The notes: generated by a model not told the origin, from the letters alone. A stretch of 37,144 nt of DNA from JADCCX01 sp031372765 (GCA_031372765.1 JANMLW010000137.1:1-37144), one strand, 5' to 3'. Positions 1-8,166 are shown, counted from the first letter of the stretch. Program-made: numbers and translations.

Positions 1-2429
1 GTGGTCCGCGTACCGACGGGGATCGTGGATTTGGGGATCGCAATTTTGCAGATCGTGGCCCGCGCCCAGGCGGTGGTAGTGCTGGTGGTTTTGGTGATCG
101 TGGCCCCCGTCCGCCCGGTTCATCTGGTGGTTTTGGCGATCGCGGCCCCCGTCCAGCTGGTGCTGCTGGCGGCTTTGGAGATCGTGGCCCCCGTCCAGCC
201 GGTGCTTCGGGCTTTGGTGACCGCGGCCCCCGTCCACCCTGTGCTGCTGGCGGCTTTGGAGATCGTGGCCCCCGTCCAGCCGGTGCTTCGGGTGGCTTTG
301 GTGACCGTGGCCCGCGCCCACCCGGTGGTGCTGCTGGTGGTCCCGCGCGGTTCGGGTTTACACGTGGCCCGGCTGCTGGTCCTGCAGAACCTCTCATTCA
401 GGAAAATCGCCGTTCTGCACCTCCGGCCGTTGGTTCGCGCTCGCGCAGTGTCATGGATATGGATGGCCCGGTCAGGCGCGGCGCAAAGGGCGGGGTTGTT
501 CCTGCCAAGACGGAGCGCACAGCCAAGGCAGGTGATGGCAAGGACAGGGGCCGTCTGACGGTCTCAAACGCCTTTGAATCGCAGGAAGAGCGCACCCGCT
601 CCGTGGCGGCTTATCGCCGTCGCGTGCAGCGTATGAAGGGTGGTGCCGACGAGCAGAAGGAAAAGGTTTTCCGCGAAGTCATCCTGCCAGAAACGATTTC
701 TATCCAGGAATTGGCCAACCGCATGTCGGAACGCGCCGTTGATATTATCCGCATGCTGATGAAGCAGGGCCAGATGCACAAGATCACCGATGTGATCGAT
801 GCTGATACTGCTCAGTTGATCGCAGAAGAAATGGGGCACTCGGTTAAGCGCGTATCCGAATCCGATGTCGAAGAAGGCCTGTTTGACACACAGGATGCCG
901 ATGAACTGATGCAGCACCGTCCGCCGGTTATTACCATCATGGGGCACGTTGACCACGGCAAGACATCGTTGCTGGATGCTATCCGCAAGACCAATGTGGT
1001 TTCGGGTGAAGCCGGTGGCATCACCCAGCATATCGGTGCCTATCAGGTGAAGTCACCTCTGGGCGGCATGCTGACCTTCATCGATACACCGGGACACGCA
1101 GCCTTCACGGCTATGCGTGCCCGTGGTGCCAAGGTGACGGATATTGTTGTGCTGGTGGTTGCCGCAAACGATTCGGTCATGCCGCAGACCATCGAGGCCA
1201 TCAACCATGCCAAGGCGGCCAAGGTGCCGATGATCGTGGCGATCAACAAGATCGACCTTCCCGATGCCAAGCCCGAGAAGGTTAAAACCGACATGCTCCA
1301 GCACAATGTGCAGGTGGAAAGCATGGGCGGCGATACGCTGGAAATTGAGCTGTCCGCCAAGACAGGCCAGAATCTCGACAAGTTGCTGGAAGCCATCCAG
1401 TTGCAGGCCGAAGTGCTGGATCTCAAAGCCAATCCGGACAGGATGGCCGAAGGTACCGTGGTGGAAGCCAAACTTGACCGCGGTCGTGGTCCTGTAGCCA
1501 CCGTTCTGGTTCAACGCGGCACGCTTGTTCAGGGCGATATCGTTGTGGCCGGATCGCAATGGGGCCGTGTGCGCGCGCTCATCAACGACAAGGGTGAGAG
1601 CGTCGAATTTGCAGGACCATCAGTTCCCGTTGAGGTTCTCGGCTTTACCGGAGCCCCTGAAGCAGGCGACCGCATGGTGGTTGTCGAAACTGAGGCCCGC
1701 GCTCGTGAAGTGACGGATTATCGTATTCGCCAGAAGCGCGATAACATGATTGCCCGCGGAGCAGGGGCCACCCGTTCTCTGGCCGACATGATGAGTCAGA
1801 TCAAGATTGCCGGGAAGAAAGAGTTCCCGCTGATCATCAAGGGTGACGTGCAGGGCTCGGTTGAAGCCATTGCAGGCGCTCTGGAAAAGGTGGGCAACGA
1901 GGAAGTTGCAGCCAGGATCATCCATTCCGGCGTTGGTGGCATCACCGAATCCGACGTCACATTGGCTAACACAACCGGAGCTGTCATCCTTGGCTTCAAT
2001 GTGCGCGCCCACAAGGAAGGCCGCGAGGCTGCCGATAGGGTTGGAGTGGAGATTCGCTACTACAACATCATCTATGACCTGGTGAATGACATCAAGGATG
2101 CGATGTCTGGTCTTCTGGCCCCCACAATGCGCGAGCATATGCTGGGCAATGCCAAAATTCTGGAGGTGTTCAACATCACCAAGACCGGCAAGGTGGCAGG
2201 TTGCATGATCACCGACGGCAAAGTGGAGCGTGGAGCGGGCGTGCGCCTCATCCGCGACAATGTTGTCATCCACGAAGGCACCCTCAAGACCCTCAAGCGC
2301 TTCAAGGACGAGGTCAAGGAAGTGCAGACGGGTCAGGAATGTGGCATGGCCTTCGAGAAGTACGAAGACATCCGCGCTGGCGATGTCATTGAGTGCTACC
2401 GCGTTGAGGAAATCAAGCGGTCGCTGTAA
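1..2429 (+). CDS. infB: Translation initiation factor IF-2, 5'-truncated
   Basis: GTPase that places initiator fMet-tRNA on the 30S subunit and promotes 50S joining, in the cytoplasm. The reading frame (first full codon at position 3) is open from the window edge, so the true start lies upstream; the ATG at 453 is internal. The first ~115 codons are a Gly/Arg/Pro/Asp-rich disordered tract with tandem GFGDRGPRP units. An IF-2 N-domain follows (SQEERTRS region), then the G domain: G1 GHVDHGKT at 942-965, G3 DTPGH near 1083, G4 NKID at 1245-1256. Domains II, III and the C-terminal fMet-tRNA-binding part run to the stop. The family normally sits in a nusA-infB-rbfA-truB operon, and the two downstream genes fit that. 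A hairpin with a T-run just after the stop may limit read-through to rbfA. The identification is secure; only the N-terminus is missing. Confidence 0.97.
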   Translation, partial: GPRTDGDRGFGDRNFADRGPRPGGGSAGGFGDRGPRPPGSSGGFGDRGPRPAGAAGGFGDRGPRPAGASGFGDRGPRPPCAAGGFGDRGPRPAGASGGFGDRGPRPPGGAAGGPARFGFTRGPAAGPAEPLIQENRRSAPPAVGSRSRSVMDMDGPVRRGAKGGVVPAKTERTAKAGDGKDRGRLTVSNAFESQEERTRSVAAYRRRVQRMKGGADEQKEKVFREVILPETISIQELANRMSERAVDIIRMLMKQGQMHKITDVIDADTAQLIAEEMGHSVKRVSESDVEEGLFDTQDADELMQHRPPVITIMGHVDHGKTSLLDAIRKTNVVSGEAGGITQHIGAYQVKSPLGGMLTFIDTPGHAAFTAMRARGAKVTDIVVLVVAANDSVMPQTIEAINHAKAAKVPMIVAINKIDLPDAKPEKVKTDMLQHNVQVESMGGDTLEIELSAKTGQNLDKLLEAIQLQAEVLDLKANPDRMAEGTVVEAKLDRGRGPVATVLVQRGTLVQGDIVVAGSQWGRVRALINDKGESVEFAGPSVPVEVLGFTGAPEAGDRMVVVETEARAREVTDYRIRQKRDNMIARGAGATRSLADMMSQIKIAGKKEFPLIIKGDVQGSVEAIAGALEKVGNEEVAARIIHSGVGGITESDVTLANTTGAVILGFNVRAHKEGREAADRVGVEIRYYNIIYDLVNDIKDAMSGLLAPTMREHMLGNAKILEVFNITKTGKVAGCMITDGKVERGAGVRLIRDNVVIHEGTLKTLKRFKDEVKEVQTGQECGMAFEKYEDIRAGDVIECYRVEEIKRSL
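87..338 (+). repeat. 42-bp in-frame tandem repeat in infB N-terminus
   Basis: Six consecutive units, five of 14 codons and one of 13, each encode GFGDRGPRP plus a variable PG/AG and SSG/AAG/ASG tail. A degenerate longer unit precedes them (about 27-86). Because units are multiples of three the frame is kept. One unit encodes Cys where the others have Gly, and one lacks a Gly codon, so the copies are diverging. The tract is predicted to be disordered and positively charged; Arg-Gly-rich IF-2 N-termini of variable length are known in alphaproteobacteria. Confidence 0.93.
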
Positions 2430-2458
2430 GCGGTCGTCCGTCTCTGTAGAAATATGGT

Positions 2459-2486
2459 GGCCTTCTGCTTTGGCAGAGGGCCTTTT
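2459..2486 (+). terminator. Hairpin plus T-run between infB and rbfA
   Basis: GGCCTTCTGC and GCAGAGGGCC flank a TTTG loop, giving a 10-bp stem with one mismatch, followed at once by TTTT and a pyrimidine run. This is the form of an intrinsic terminator. It lies 30 bp after the infB stop and 35 bp before rbfA, so it would act as a partial terminator or an mRNA-end stabiliser inside the operon. Confidence 0.6.
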
Positions 2487-2521
2487 CCCTTTCATCCGGT
2501 TCGATCCCGTGAGAATGGACA

Positions 2522-2947
2522 ATGGTCAAAAAAGCATCATCTTCCGAGCCCTCCCAGCGCCAACTCCGCGTCGGTGAAATCCTCCGTCATACCCTTGCAG
2601 GCATTCTGGCGCGGGGGCAAATCATGGATCCTGATCTTGAGGGCAAGATCATCACCATCCCCGAGGTGCGGCTTTCGCCTGATCTGAAGATTGCCACGGT
2701 CTATGTCATGCCGCTGGGTGGCCTTGGCGGCAAGGTTATCGTCAAGGCGCTGGCCCGCAATGTGCGTTATATCAAGGGCGAGTTGGGCAAGCAGCTGAAG
2801 GGCATGAAGTCGATGCCGGGTCTGCGCTTCCGTTTCGACGAGCAGTTTGATGAAGCGGCTCGCATCGACAAGCTCTTGCACGATCCGCGTGTGACGCGGG
2901 ATCTGGCAAGAGACGATTCTCCAAAAGACAGTTTCGACGATGAGTAA
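2522..2947 (+). CDS. rbfA: 30S ribosome-binding factor A
   Basis: Small KH-fold protein that binds the immature 30S subunit and helps the late maturation of the 16S rRNA 5' end. The 141-residue product begins with a short Lys/Ser-rich tail, then RQLRVGEILRHTLAGILARG and an 'IITIPEVRLSPDLK' segment, the usual start of the KH-like domain. It ends in an acidic tail (DDSPKDSFDDE), and its length is normal for alphaproteobacterial RbfA. The last 8 bp overlap truB in another frame, so translation of the two is probably coupled. The start ATG at 2522 has only a weak purine-rich region before it. Its position between infB and truB makes the call secure. Confidence 0.95.
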   Translation: MVKKASSSEPSQRQLRVGEILRHTLAGILARGQIMDPDLEGKIITIPEVRLSPDLKIATVYVMPLGGLGGKVIVKALARNVRYIKGELGKQLKGMKSMPGLRFRFDEQFDEAARIDKLLHDPRVTRDLARDDSPKDSFDDE

Positions 2948-3860
2948 GCCACGGCGTGAGCGATTGAAGGTCGACGGCTGGATTGTCCTTGATAAGCCGG
3001 TTGGCATCACCTCCACCCATGCCCTGTCCATCGTCAAACGTCTCTACAAGGCGGACAAGGCTGGCCATGCCGGCACGCTTGATCCGCTGGCCTCAGGCAT
3101 TCTGCCCCTGGCCTTTGGCGAGGCGACCAAGACTGTTCCTTATGTGATGGACGGGGAAAAAGCCTACCGCTTCACCGTCACCTGGGGCGTGGAAACCAAC
3201 ACCGATGACAGCGACGGCGAGATGGTCAATTCCTCCGCCGAACGCCCAACCGAAGCCGCGATCCTCGCCATCCTGCCACGCTTCATGGGCGTCATCATGC
3301 AATTGCCGCCTCAGTTTTCAGCCCTGAAGGTGCAGGGCGAACGGGCCTATGATCTGGCGCGCGAAGGCGAGTTTGTGAAACTGGAACCGCGCGAGGTGGA
3401 AATCACATCGCTCCGGCTTGTGTCTCGCGATGAGGAAACCGCCACTTTTGAAGCCGAATGTGGCAAGGGCACCTATGTGCGCGCACTTGCGCGTGATTTT
3501 GGCCGCCTGCTGGGTTGCTTTGGCCATATCACGGCGCTGCGCCGCACCAGGGTTGGACCCTTCACAGAAGCAGAATCCGTCAAGATTGACGACCTGAGAA
3601 CCTACGGTGAAGAAGGGCCACAAGCCCCAGACCTTCTGAGCGTGATGCAACCGGTGGAGCGCGGCCTGACCTCACTGATGGCCATTGCTATCGGTAGCCA
3701 CGAGGCGCAGCGCTTGAAGAACGGCCAAAGCATTATCCTGCGCGGCCGCGATGCACCCATCGTGCTGGGCCAGGCCTATGCCACGCATAACGGCACATTG
3801 GTGGCGCTGGTTGAAGGCGAAAACGGCGAGTTGAAGCCCAAGCGCACGTTTCATTTGTAG
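2940..3860 (+). CDS. truB: tRNA pseudouridine(55) synthase
   Basis: Converts uridine 55 in the T-loop of nearly all tRNAs to pseudouridine. The product is 306 residues. The catalytic motif GHAGTLDPLASG contains the nucleophilic Asp at residue 48, preceded by the family's 'GWIVLDKPVGITS' N-terminus. Central 'QLPPQFSALKVQGERAY' and 'GTYVRALARDFG' blocks are conserved, and a PUA-like C-terminal segment ends with RTFHL. It overlaps the end of rbfA by 8 bp and is the last plus-strand gene of the infB cluster. Its stop lies only 7 bp from the stop of convergent glyQ. In many rhizobial genomes rpsO and pnp follow truB; here they do not. Confidence 0.96.
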   Translation: MSKPRRERLKVDGWIVLDKPVGITSTHALSIVKRLYKADKAGHAGTLDPLASGILPLAFGEATKTVPYVMDGEKAYRFTVTWGVETNTDDSDGEMVNSSAERPTEAAILAILPRFMGVIMQLPPQFSALKVQGERAYDLAREGEFVKLEPREVEITSLRLVSRDEETATFEAECGKGTYVRALARDFGRLLGCFGHITALRRTRVGPFTEAESVKIDDLRTYGEEGPQAPDLLSVMQPVERGLTSLMAIAIGSHEAQRLKNGQSIILRGRDAPIVLGQAYATHNGTLVALVEGENGELKPKRTFHL

Positions 3861-3867
3861 GCAAGGA

Positions 3868-4794
3868 TTATGCCGCTCCCCCCGCTTCCGTCGCCAGCCA
3901 CGCCCCGCCACAAGCCTTGGCCAGTTCACGTACACGCAGGATATAACCCTGCCGATCCGTGACCGAGATGACGCCGCGTGCATCAAGCAGGTTGAAGGCA
4001 TGGCTGGCCTTGATGCACTGATCGTAGGCGGGCAGGGCCATCAGGTGCTTCGTCTTGTCGGCGTCCCATCCTGCAGCCAGATACTTTTGGCAGGCGCTTT
4101 CTGCCATCTTGAACTGTTCAAACAGCATGTCTGAATCCGAATGCTCGAAATTATGGCGGGAGTATTCCTGTTCGGCCTGTAAAAACACGTCGCCGTAGGT
4201 CACCTTCTCGTCGCCCTCAAGGCCATTGAAATTGAGATCATAGACGTTCTCCACGCCCTGCACATACATGGCAAGCCGCTCCAGACCATAGGTCAGTTCC
4301 CCCGCGACAGGGGCACATTCAAAGCCTGCAACCTGCTGGAAATAGGTGAACTGGCTCACCTCCATGCCGTCGCACCAGCATTCCCAGCCAAGGCCCCAGG
4401 CGCCCAGCGTAGGGCTTTCCCAGTCATCCTCGACAAAACGGAAATCATGTAATTTAGGGTCCAGGCCAATGGCAAACAGCGATTCCAGATAAAGCTCCTG
4501 AAGATCAGGCGGCGAAGGCTTCAGGATCACCTGATATTGATAATAGTGCTGCAGGCGGTTGGGGTTCTCGCCGTAGCGGCCATCCTTGGGGCGGCGTGAG
4601 GGCTGCACATAGGCGGCCTTCCAAGGCTTTGGCCCAAGCGCCCGCAGGGTAGTGGCGGGGTGAAAGGTGCCTGCCCCCACCTCCATGTCATAGGGTTGCA
4701 GGATGACGCAGCCCTTGTCCGCCCAGAAGTTCTGCAAAGTCAGGATCAGACCCTGAAACGAGCGCTCCGGGCGCATATGGGCGGCAACGGTCAT
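3868..4794 (-). CDS. glyQ: Glycine-tRNA ligase alpha subunit
   Basis: Catalytic (class II aminoacylation core) subunit of the bacterial alpha2beta2 glycyl-tRNA synthetase; it activates glycine and charges tRNA-Gly together with GlyS. The 308-residue product carries the hallmark block from FQGLILTLQNFWADKGCVIL through QPYDMEVGAGTFHP to the RALGPKPW region, and the 'AYVQPSRRPKDGRYG' and 'NRLQHYYQYQV' motifs. I place the start at the ATG ending at 4794, which has AAGGA about 8 nt upstream; a TTG codon immediately before it is less likely. The partner glyS is on the opposite strand, 115 bp away, so the two subunits are transcribed divergently rather than from the usual glyQS operon. Confidence 0.96.
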   Translation of the reverse strand: MTVAAHMRPERSFQGLILTLQNFWADKGCVILQPYDMEVGAGTFHPATTLRALGPKPWKAAYVQPSRRPKDGRYGENPNRLQHYYQYQVILKPSPPDLQELYLESLFAIGLDPKLHDFRFVEDDWESPTLGAWGLGWECWCDGMEVSQFTYFQQVAGFECAPVAGELTYGLERLAMYVQGVENVYDLNFNGLEGDEKVTYGDVFLQAEQEYSRHNFEHSDSDMLFEQFKMAESACQKYLAAGWDADKTKHLMALPAYDQCIKASHAFNLLDARGVISVTDRQGYILRVRELAKACGGAWLATEAGGAA

Positions 4795-4909
4795 CAACGC
4801 AGTCCTTGTTCTTTCGTGCCTTGTTCATCCGTGCTTTAGCCCTGCGCGCCGGAGGCCACAAGTGGGGTTGCCTCTCGACAGTACGGCCCGCCCGCTTTAA
4901 GCGAAAACC

Positions 4910-7270
4910 ATGTCTGATCTTCTGCTTGAACTTTTCTCCGAGGAAATCCCGGCCCGCATGCAGGCGCGTGCAGCCGAGGACCTGAAAAAGCTGGTCACTG
5001 ATGCACTGGTCGCGCAGGGCTTTCTCTATGAGGACGCCCGCACCTTCGTCACGCCCCGGCGTCTGACCCTCGCAGTTCATGGCCTTCCCGCCAAGGGCAA
5101 GGATGTGAAAGAGGAGCGCAAGGGCCCGCGTGTTGGCGCGCCCGAAGCAGCGCTTGCCGGGTTCCTCAAGGCTGCTGGCCTCACCTCCATTGATCAGGCG
5201 ACGATCCAGAGCGATCCGAAGAAGGGCGATTCCTATGTCGCCATCATCGACAGGCCGGGCCGCCCTACCACGGCTGTGCTGGCGGAAATCCTGCCCGCCA
5301 TCATCAAGGCGTTTCCTTGGCCAAAGTCCATGCGCTGGGGTGCCGACAGTGCGTCGGGCGCCAGCTTCCGCTGGGTGCGACCTTTGCGCTCCATCCTTTG
5401 CACCTTTGGCTCCGAGCACGAGGAGCCGGAAGTCGTACCGTTTGAAGTGGGCGGCCTGACCGCCTCCGACATCACCTATGGCCACCGCTTCATGTCCGAC
5501 GGCCTGCCGATCCGCATCAGGCGGTTGGATGATTACATCACCAAGCTGGAAGCCGCCAAGGTGATGGTCGACCCGGAGCGGCGCAAGCAGACGATCCTGC
5601 ACGAGGCAAGGCAACTGTGCTTTGCACAAGGGTTGGAACTGGTGGAAGACGACGCATTGGCGGACGAGGTGGCCGGTCTGGTGGAATGGCCGGTGCCGCT
5701 GATGGGCAGCTTCGAGCCGGAGTTTCTGGTGGTGCCGCAGGAGGCCGTGCGCCTGACGATCCGCGCCAACCAGAAGTGTTTTGTGGTGCGCGATCCGAAA
5801 TCCGGCGCGCTGGCCCCCCGCTTCATCGCCACGGCCAATGTAGAGGCCAGCGACGGGGGCAAGCTGATCATTGCAGGCAATGGCCGCGTCATCCGCGCAC
5901 GCTTGTCCGATGCGCGCTTCTTCTGGGAAACCGACCGGAAGGTGAAGCTGGAAACGCGGGCCGAGAAATTGAAGACCACGCGCTTTCATGAAAAGCTCGG
6001 CACGCAGTTCGAGCGGGTGGAGCGCATCGCGGCACTGGCCGAAGAGATAGCGCCGCTGGTAGGTGCTGATCCGGCACTTGCCCGCAAGGCGGCGATGCTG
6101 GCCAAGGCCGATCTGGCGACGGAAATGGTCGGCGAGTTCCCCGAATTGCAGGGCCTGATGGGCCGGTACTATGCGCAGCTCGAAGGCCATGAACCGGAGG
6201 TGTGTGCAGCAATAGAAGAGCACTACAAACCGCAGGGACCGGGCGACCGCGTGCCGTCAAATCCGGTGAGTGTTACCGTGGCATTGGCGGACAAGCTAGA
6301 TACGCTGGTGGGCTTCTGGGCGATTGATGAGAAACCGACGGGGAGCAAGGATCCGTATGCGTTGCGGAGAGCGGCGTTGGGGGTGATCCGGTTGGTGGTG
6401 GAGAATGGGCTTGGGATTGGGTTGATTTCCATTTTTGTTGCACACGGTCGACGAGTTGACAACCATACCACTGCCTCGCTTCGTGAGGCGCTATCGGGCG
6501 AGATTGTAGATAGCGGAAGCTATGGTCCAAAAATTGATCAATGGAATAGCAAAATGCTCTCTGCTTCTATTGAAAATAGAGCACGATTGGTTGTCCACTC
6601 AAATAGATTCAATAGTTCCGTATTGAATGAACTTCTCTCTTTCTTTCACGACCGACTGAAAGTCATGCTGCGCGAACAAGGCGCAAGACATGATCTGGTT
6701 GATGCGGTGTTGGGGGCTGGCGCATTTCCCTCCCCCCACGCCAGTGGTGGGGAGGGATCAAGGGTGGGGGGCACACTGCCTGCCGCTGGCACTGAAACCC
6801 CCACCCCAGCCCTCCCCGCCGCAAGCGGGGGGAGGGAGAGCAACGACGACCTTCTTTCCATCGTCACCCGCGTCAATGCGCTGTCCGCCTTCCTCGCCAC
6901 CGAAGACGGCAAGACCCTGCTGGCGGGCACCAAGCGCGCTGGGAACATCCTGCGGGCGGAGGAAAAGAAGGATGGCGAGGGCGCGTTCGAGGGAGTGATC
7001 GAGGCAACATTGCTGAAGGAACCTGCCGAGCGTGATCTGCATGCTGCACTGGTTGCCGAAGGTGCTGTCGTCGTTCAGGCTGTGGAAGATGAAGACTACA
7101 CCGCCGCCATGACCGCCATGACGCGGTTGCGCGGGCCGGTGGATGCCTTCCTCGACGGCACGTTCGTCAACGATCCTGATCCGGCCATCCGCCTCAACCG
7201 CCTGCGCCTGCTGGCGTCACTGCGCCGTGTCACGGCAACCGTGGCGGATTTCGGCAAGGTGGCGGGGTGA
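4910..7270 (+). CDS. glyS: Glycine-tRNA ligase beta subunit with two insertions
   Basis: Beta subunit of the tetrameric glycyl-tRNA synthetase; it supplies tRNA recognition and binding and is needed for charging. The start MSDLLLELFSEEIPARMQ is the family's N-terminus, and blocks such as VTPRRL, SMRWG, GHRF and ADKLDTLVGFWAIDEKPTGS are typical. At 786 residues it is longer than most homologues (about 690-750). The excess has two sources. Residues ~507-582 (about 6430-6655) are encoded by low-GC sequence unlike the rest of the gene. Residues ~607-642 (6728-6836) are encoded by a palindromic repeat inserted in frame. The conserved reading resumes between them (FHDRLKVMLREQGARHDLVDAV) and after them (DDLLSIVTRVNALSAFLATEDGK), so the gene is intact. 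It is divergent from glyQ. Confidence 0.95.
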   Translation: MSDLLLELFSEEIPARMQARAAEDLKKLVTDALVAQGFLYEDARTFVTPRRLTLAVHGLPAKGKDVKEERKGPRVGAPEAALAGFLKAAGLTSIDQATIQSDPKKGDSYVAIIDRPGRPTTAVLAEILPAIIKAFPWPKSMRWGADSASGASFRWVRPLRSILCTFGSEHEEPEVVPFEVGGLTASDITYGHRFMSDGLPIRIRRLDDYITKLEAAKVMVDPERRKQTILHEARQLCFAQGLELVEDDALADEVAGLVEWPVPLMGSFEPEFLVVPQEAVRLTIRANQKCFVVRDPKSGALAPRFIATANVEASDGGKLIIAGNGRVIRARLSDARFFWETDRKVKLETRAEKLKTTRFHEKLGTQFERVERIAALAEEIAPLVGADPALARKAAMLAKADLATEMVGEFPELQGLMGRYYAQLEGHEPEVCAAIEEHYKPQGPGDRVPSNPVSVTVALADKLDTLVGFWAIDEKPTGSKDPYALRRAALGVIRLVVENGLGIGLISIFVAHGRRVDNHTTASLREALSGEIVDSGSYGPKIDQWNSKMLSASIENRARLVVHSNRFNSSVLNELLSFFHDRLKVMLREQGARHDLVDAVLGAGAFPSPHASGGEGSRVGGTLPAAGTETPTPALPAASGGRESNDDLLSIVTRVNALSAFLATEDGKTLLAGTKRAGNILRAEEKKDGEGAFEGVIEATLLKEPAERDLHAALVAEGAVVVQAVEDEDYTAAMTAMTRLRGPVDAFLDGTFVNDPDPAIRLNRLRLLASLRRVTATVADFGKVAG
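6728..6836 (+). repeat. GC-rich palindromic repeat element inserted in-frame in glyS
   Basis: Three nested or successive stems are visible. CCCTCCCC (6728-6735) pairs with GGGGAGGG (6749-6756). GGGTGGGGG (from 6762) pairs with CCCCCACCC (to about 6806). CCCTCCCCGC (from 6810) pairs with GCGGGG-GGAGGG (to 6836) around a GCAA loop. The sequence resembles the dispersed CCCTCCCC-type intergenic palindromes common in rhizobia and relatives. It is read in frame as a Pro/Gly/Ser/Ala-rich linker within GlyS. Confidence 0.8.
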
Positions 7271-7321
7271 ACAGCTGATCTTTCTGCCTGCCCCCGCTTA
7301 TGGTATGAAAGGCACGAATGG

Positions 7322-7337
7322 GATGGCAATTGCCATC
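7322..7337. repeat. Perfect 16-bp palindrome between convergent genes
   Basis: GATGGCAATTGCCATC is an exact palindrome without a loop, in the 68-bp gap between the glyS stop and the stop of the convergent nitroreductase gene. It has no T-run, so it is not a clear terminator. It could be a protein site or part of a bidirectional transcript end. Confidence 0.5.
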
Positions 7338-7338
7338 A

Positions 7339-8166
7339 TCATGCCTCCGCCTTCAAGAACCCCATGCGGCGCAAGGCCTGCATCAGTTTGTCCCGGCCTG
7401 ACAGGCTTTCCGGCCCCGCCACGCGTTTGGCGGAATGCTGCGACCAGTTGCCATTCACCCGCATGTTCTGTTCCTTATAAAACGCATCCATCGCCGTATT
7501 ATAGCGGGCAATAGCTGAATCCTGACTGGCCAGTTCGTAGGTTTCACGATGCAGCACGGCCTCTTGCGGAAGGCGCGGCTTGATGGCGCCTTCCTTGCCC
7601 TCGACCGCGTAACCCACGCACAGGCCGAAAACCACTGCGCTTGATTCGGGCAGGTTGAGCAATGTTGCCAGCTCTTCCGGCTTGTCGCGCATGCCGCCGA
7701 TATAGACCGTGCTGAGCCCCAGGCTCTCGGCCGCCAGCACAGCGTTCTGCGCTGCGAGCGACGCATCAATGGAGGCCATCAGGAACAATTCGAAATAATC
7801 CGTACCCGCACGCGGGATAGCCACCGCATCCGCCACCCGGTTGAGGCGGGCAAGGTCCGCCATGAACAGCAGGAACAACGGCGCATCGGCAATGTGCTGC
7901 TGGCCACCGGCCAGGCGGGCGCAGGTGGTGCGTGTATCGGGGTTTTCGACCGCAACCACGCTCCAGGTTTGCAGGTTGGAAGACGTCGCTGCCGACTGGG
8001 CCGCCGCAATCATCGTTTCCAGTGCACCGGCAGGCAGCGCATCGGGCCTGTAACTGCGCACCGAGCGGTGGTTCAGCATCAGGTCTACGACCGGATTGTT
8101 GAGCGTCACTGTGGGTGCATTGTTGCCACCATAACGCTGGTGCAGCCGCGAAAGAGACGTGTTCAT
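7339..8166 (-). CDS. NADPH-dependent nitroreductase family protein (NfsA/FRP-like)
   Basis: Flavin (FMN) oxidoreductase likely to reduce nitroaromatics, quinones or flavins with NAD(P)H; the natural substrate is unknown. The 275-residue product has the FMN-binding NHRSVRSYRPDALPAG segment at residues 32-47 and the 'AAQSAATSSNLQTWSVV' block after it. 'GLSTVYIGGMRDKPEE' is typical of the NfsA/FRP group, and the C-terminus contains the conserved 'YELASQDSAIARYNTAMDAF' region. The open frame extends farther upstream to 8505, but that part overlaps the divergent esterase gene and shows no family similarity, so I chose ATG 8166 (MNTSLSRLHQRYGG). The ribosome-binding site is weak. The gene ends convergently with glyS. 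Confidence 0.88.
   Translation of the reverse strand: MNTSLSRLHQRYGGNNAPTVTLNNPVVDLMLNHRSVRSYRPDALPAGALETMIAAAQSAATSSNLQTWSVVAVENPDTRTTCARLAGGQQHIADAPLFLLFMADLARLNRVADAVAIPRAGTDYFELFLMASIDASLAAQNAVLAAESLGLSTVYIGGMRDKPEELATLLNLPESSAVVFGLCVGYAVEGKEGAIKPRLPQEAVLHRETYELASQDSAIARYNTAMDAFYKEQNMRVNGNWSQHSAKRVAGPESLSGRDKLMQALRRMGFLKAEA

Noticed and set aside
87..338. CRISPR-like regular repeats
   Set aside because: Units are contiguous, coding and have no unique spacers; they are a protein-coding tandem repeat.
1..558. Open frame of 185 codons on the plus strand, overlapping the infB 5' region
   Set aside because: It is a Val/Leu/Ala-rich shadow of the repeat-rich infB frame and has no domain; the infB frame is continuous to the IF-2 core.
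1620..2522. 300-codon minus-strand frame opposite infB
   Set aside because: Antisense shadow of conserved IF-2 C-terminal domains; no recognisable motif.
4688..6223. Long minus-strand open frame (511 codons) opposite glyS
   Set aside because: It lies antisense to well-conserved GlyS, is His/Gln/Arg-rich without a domain, and also overlaps glyQ.
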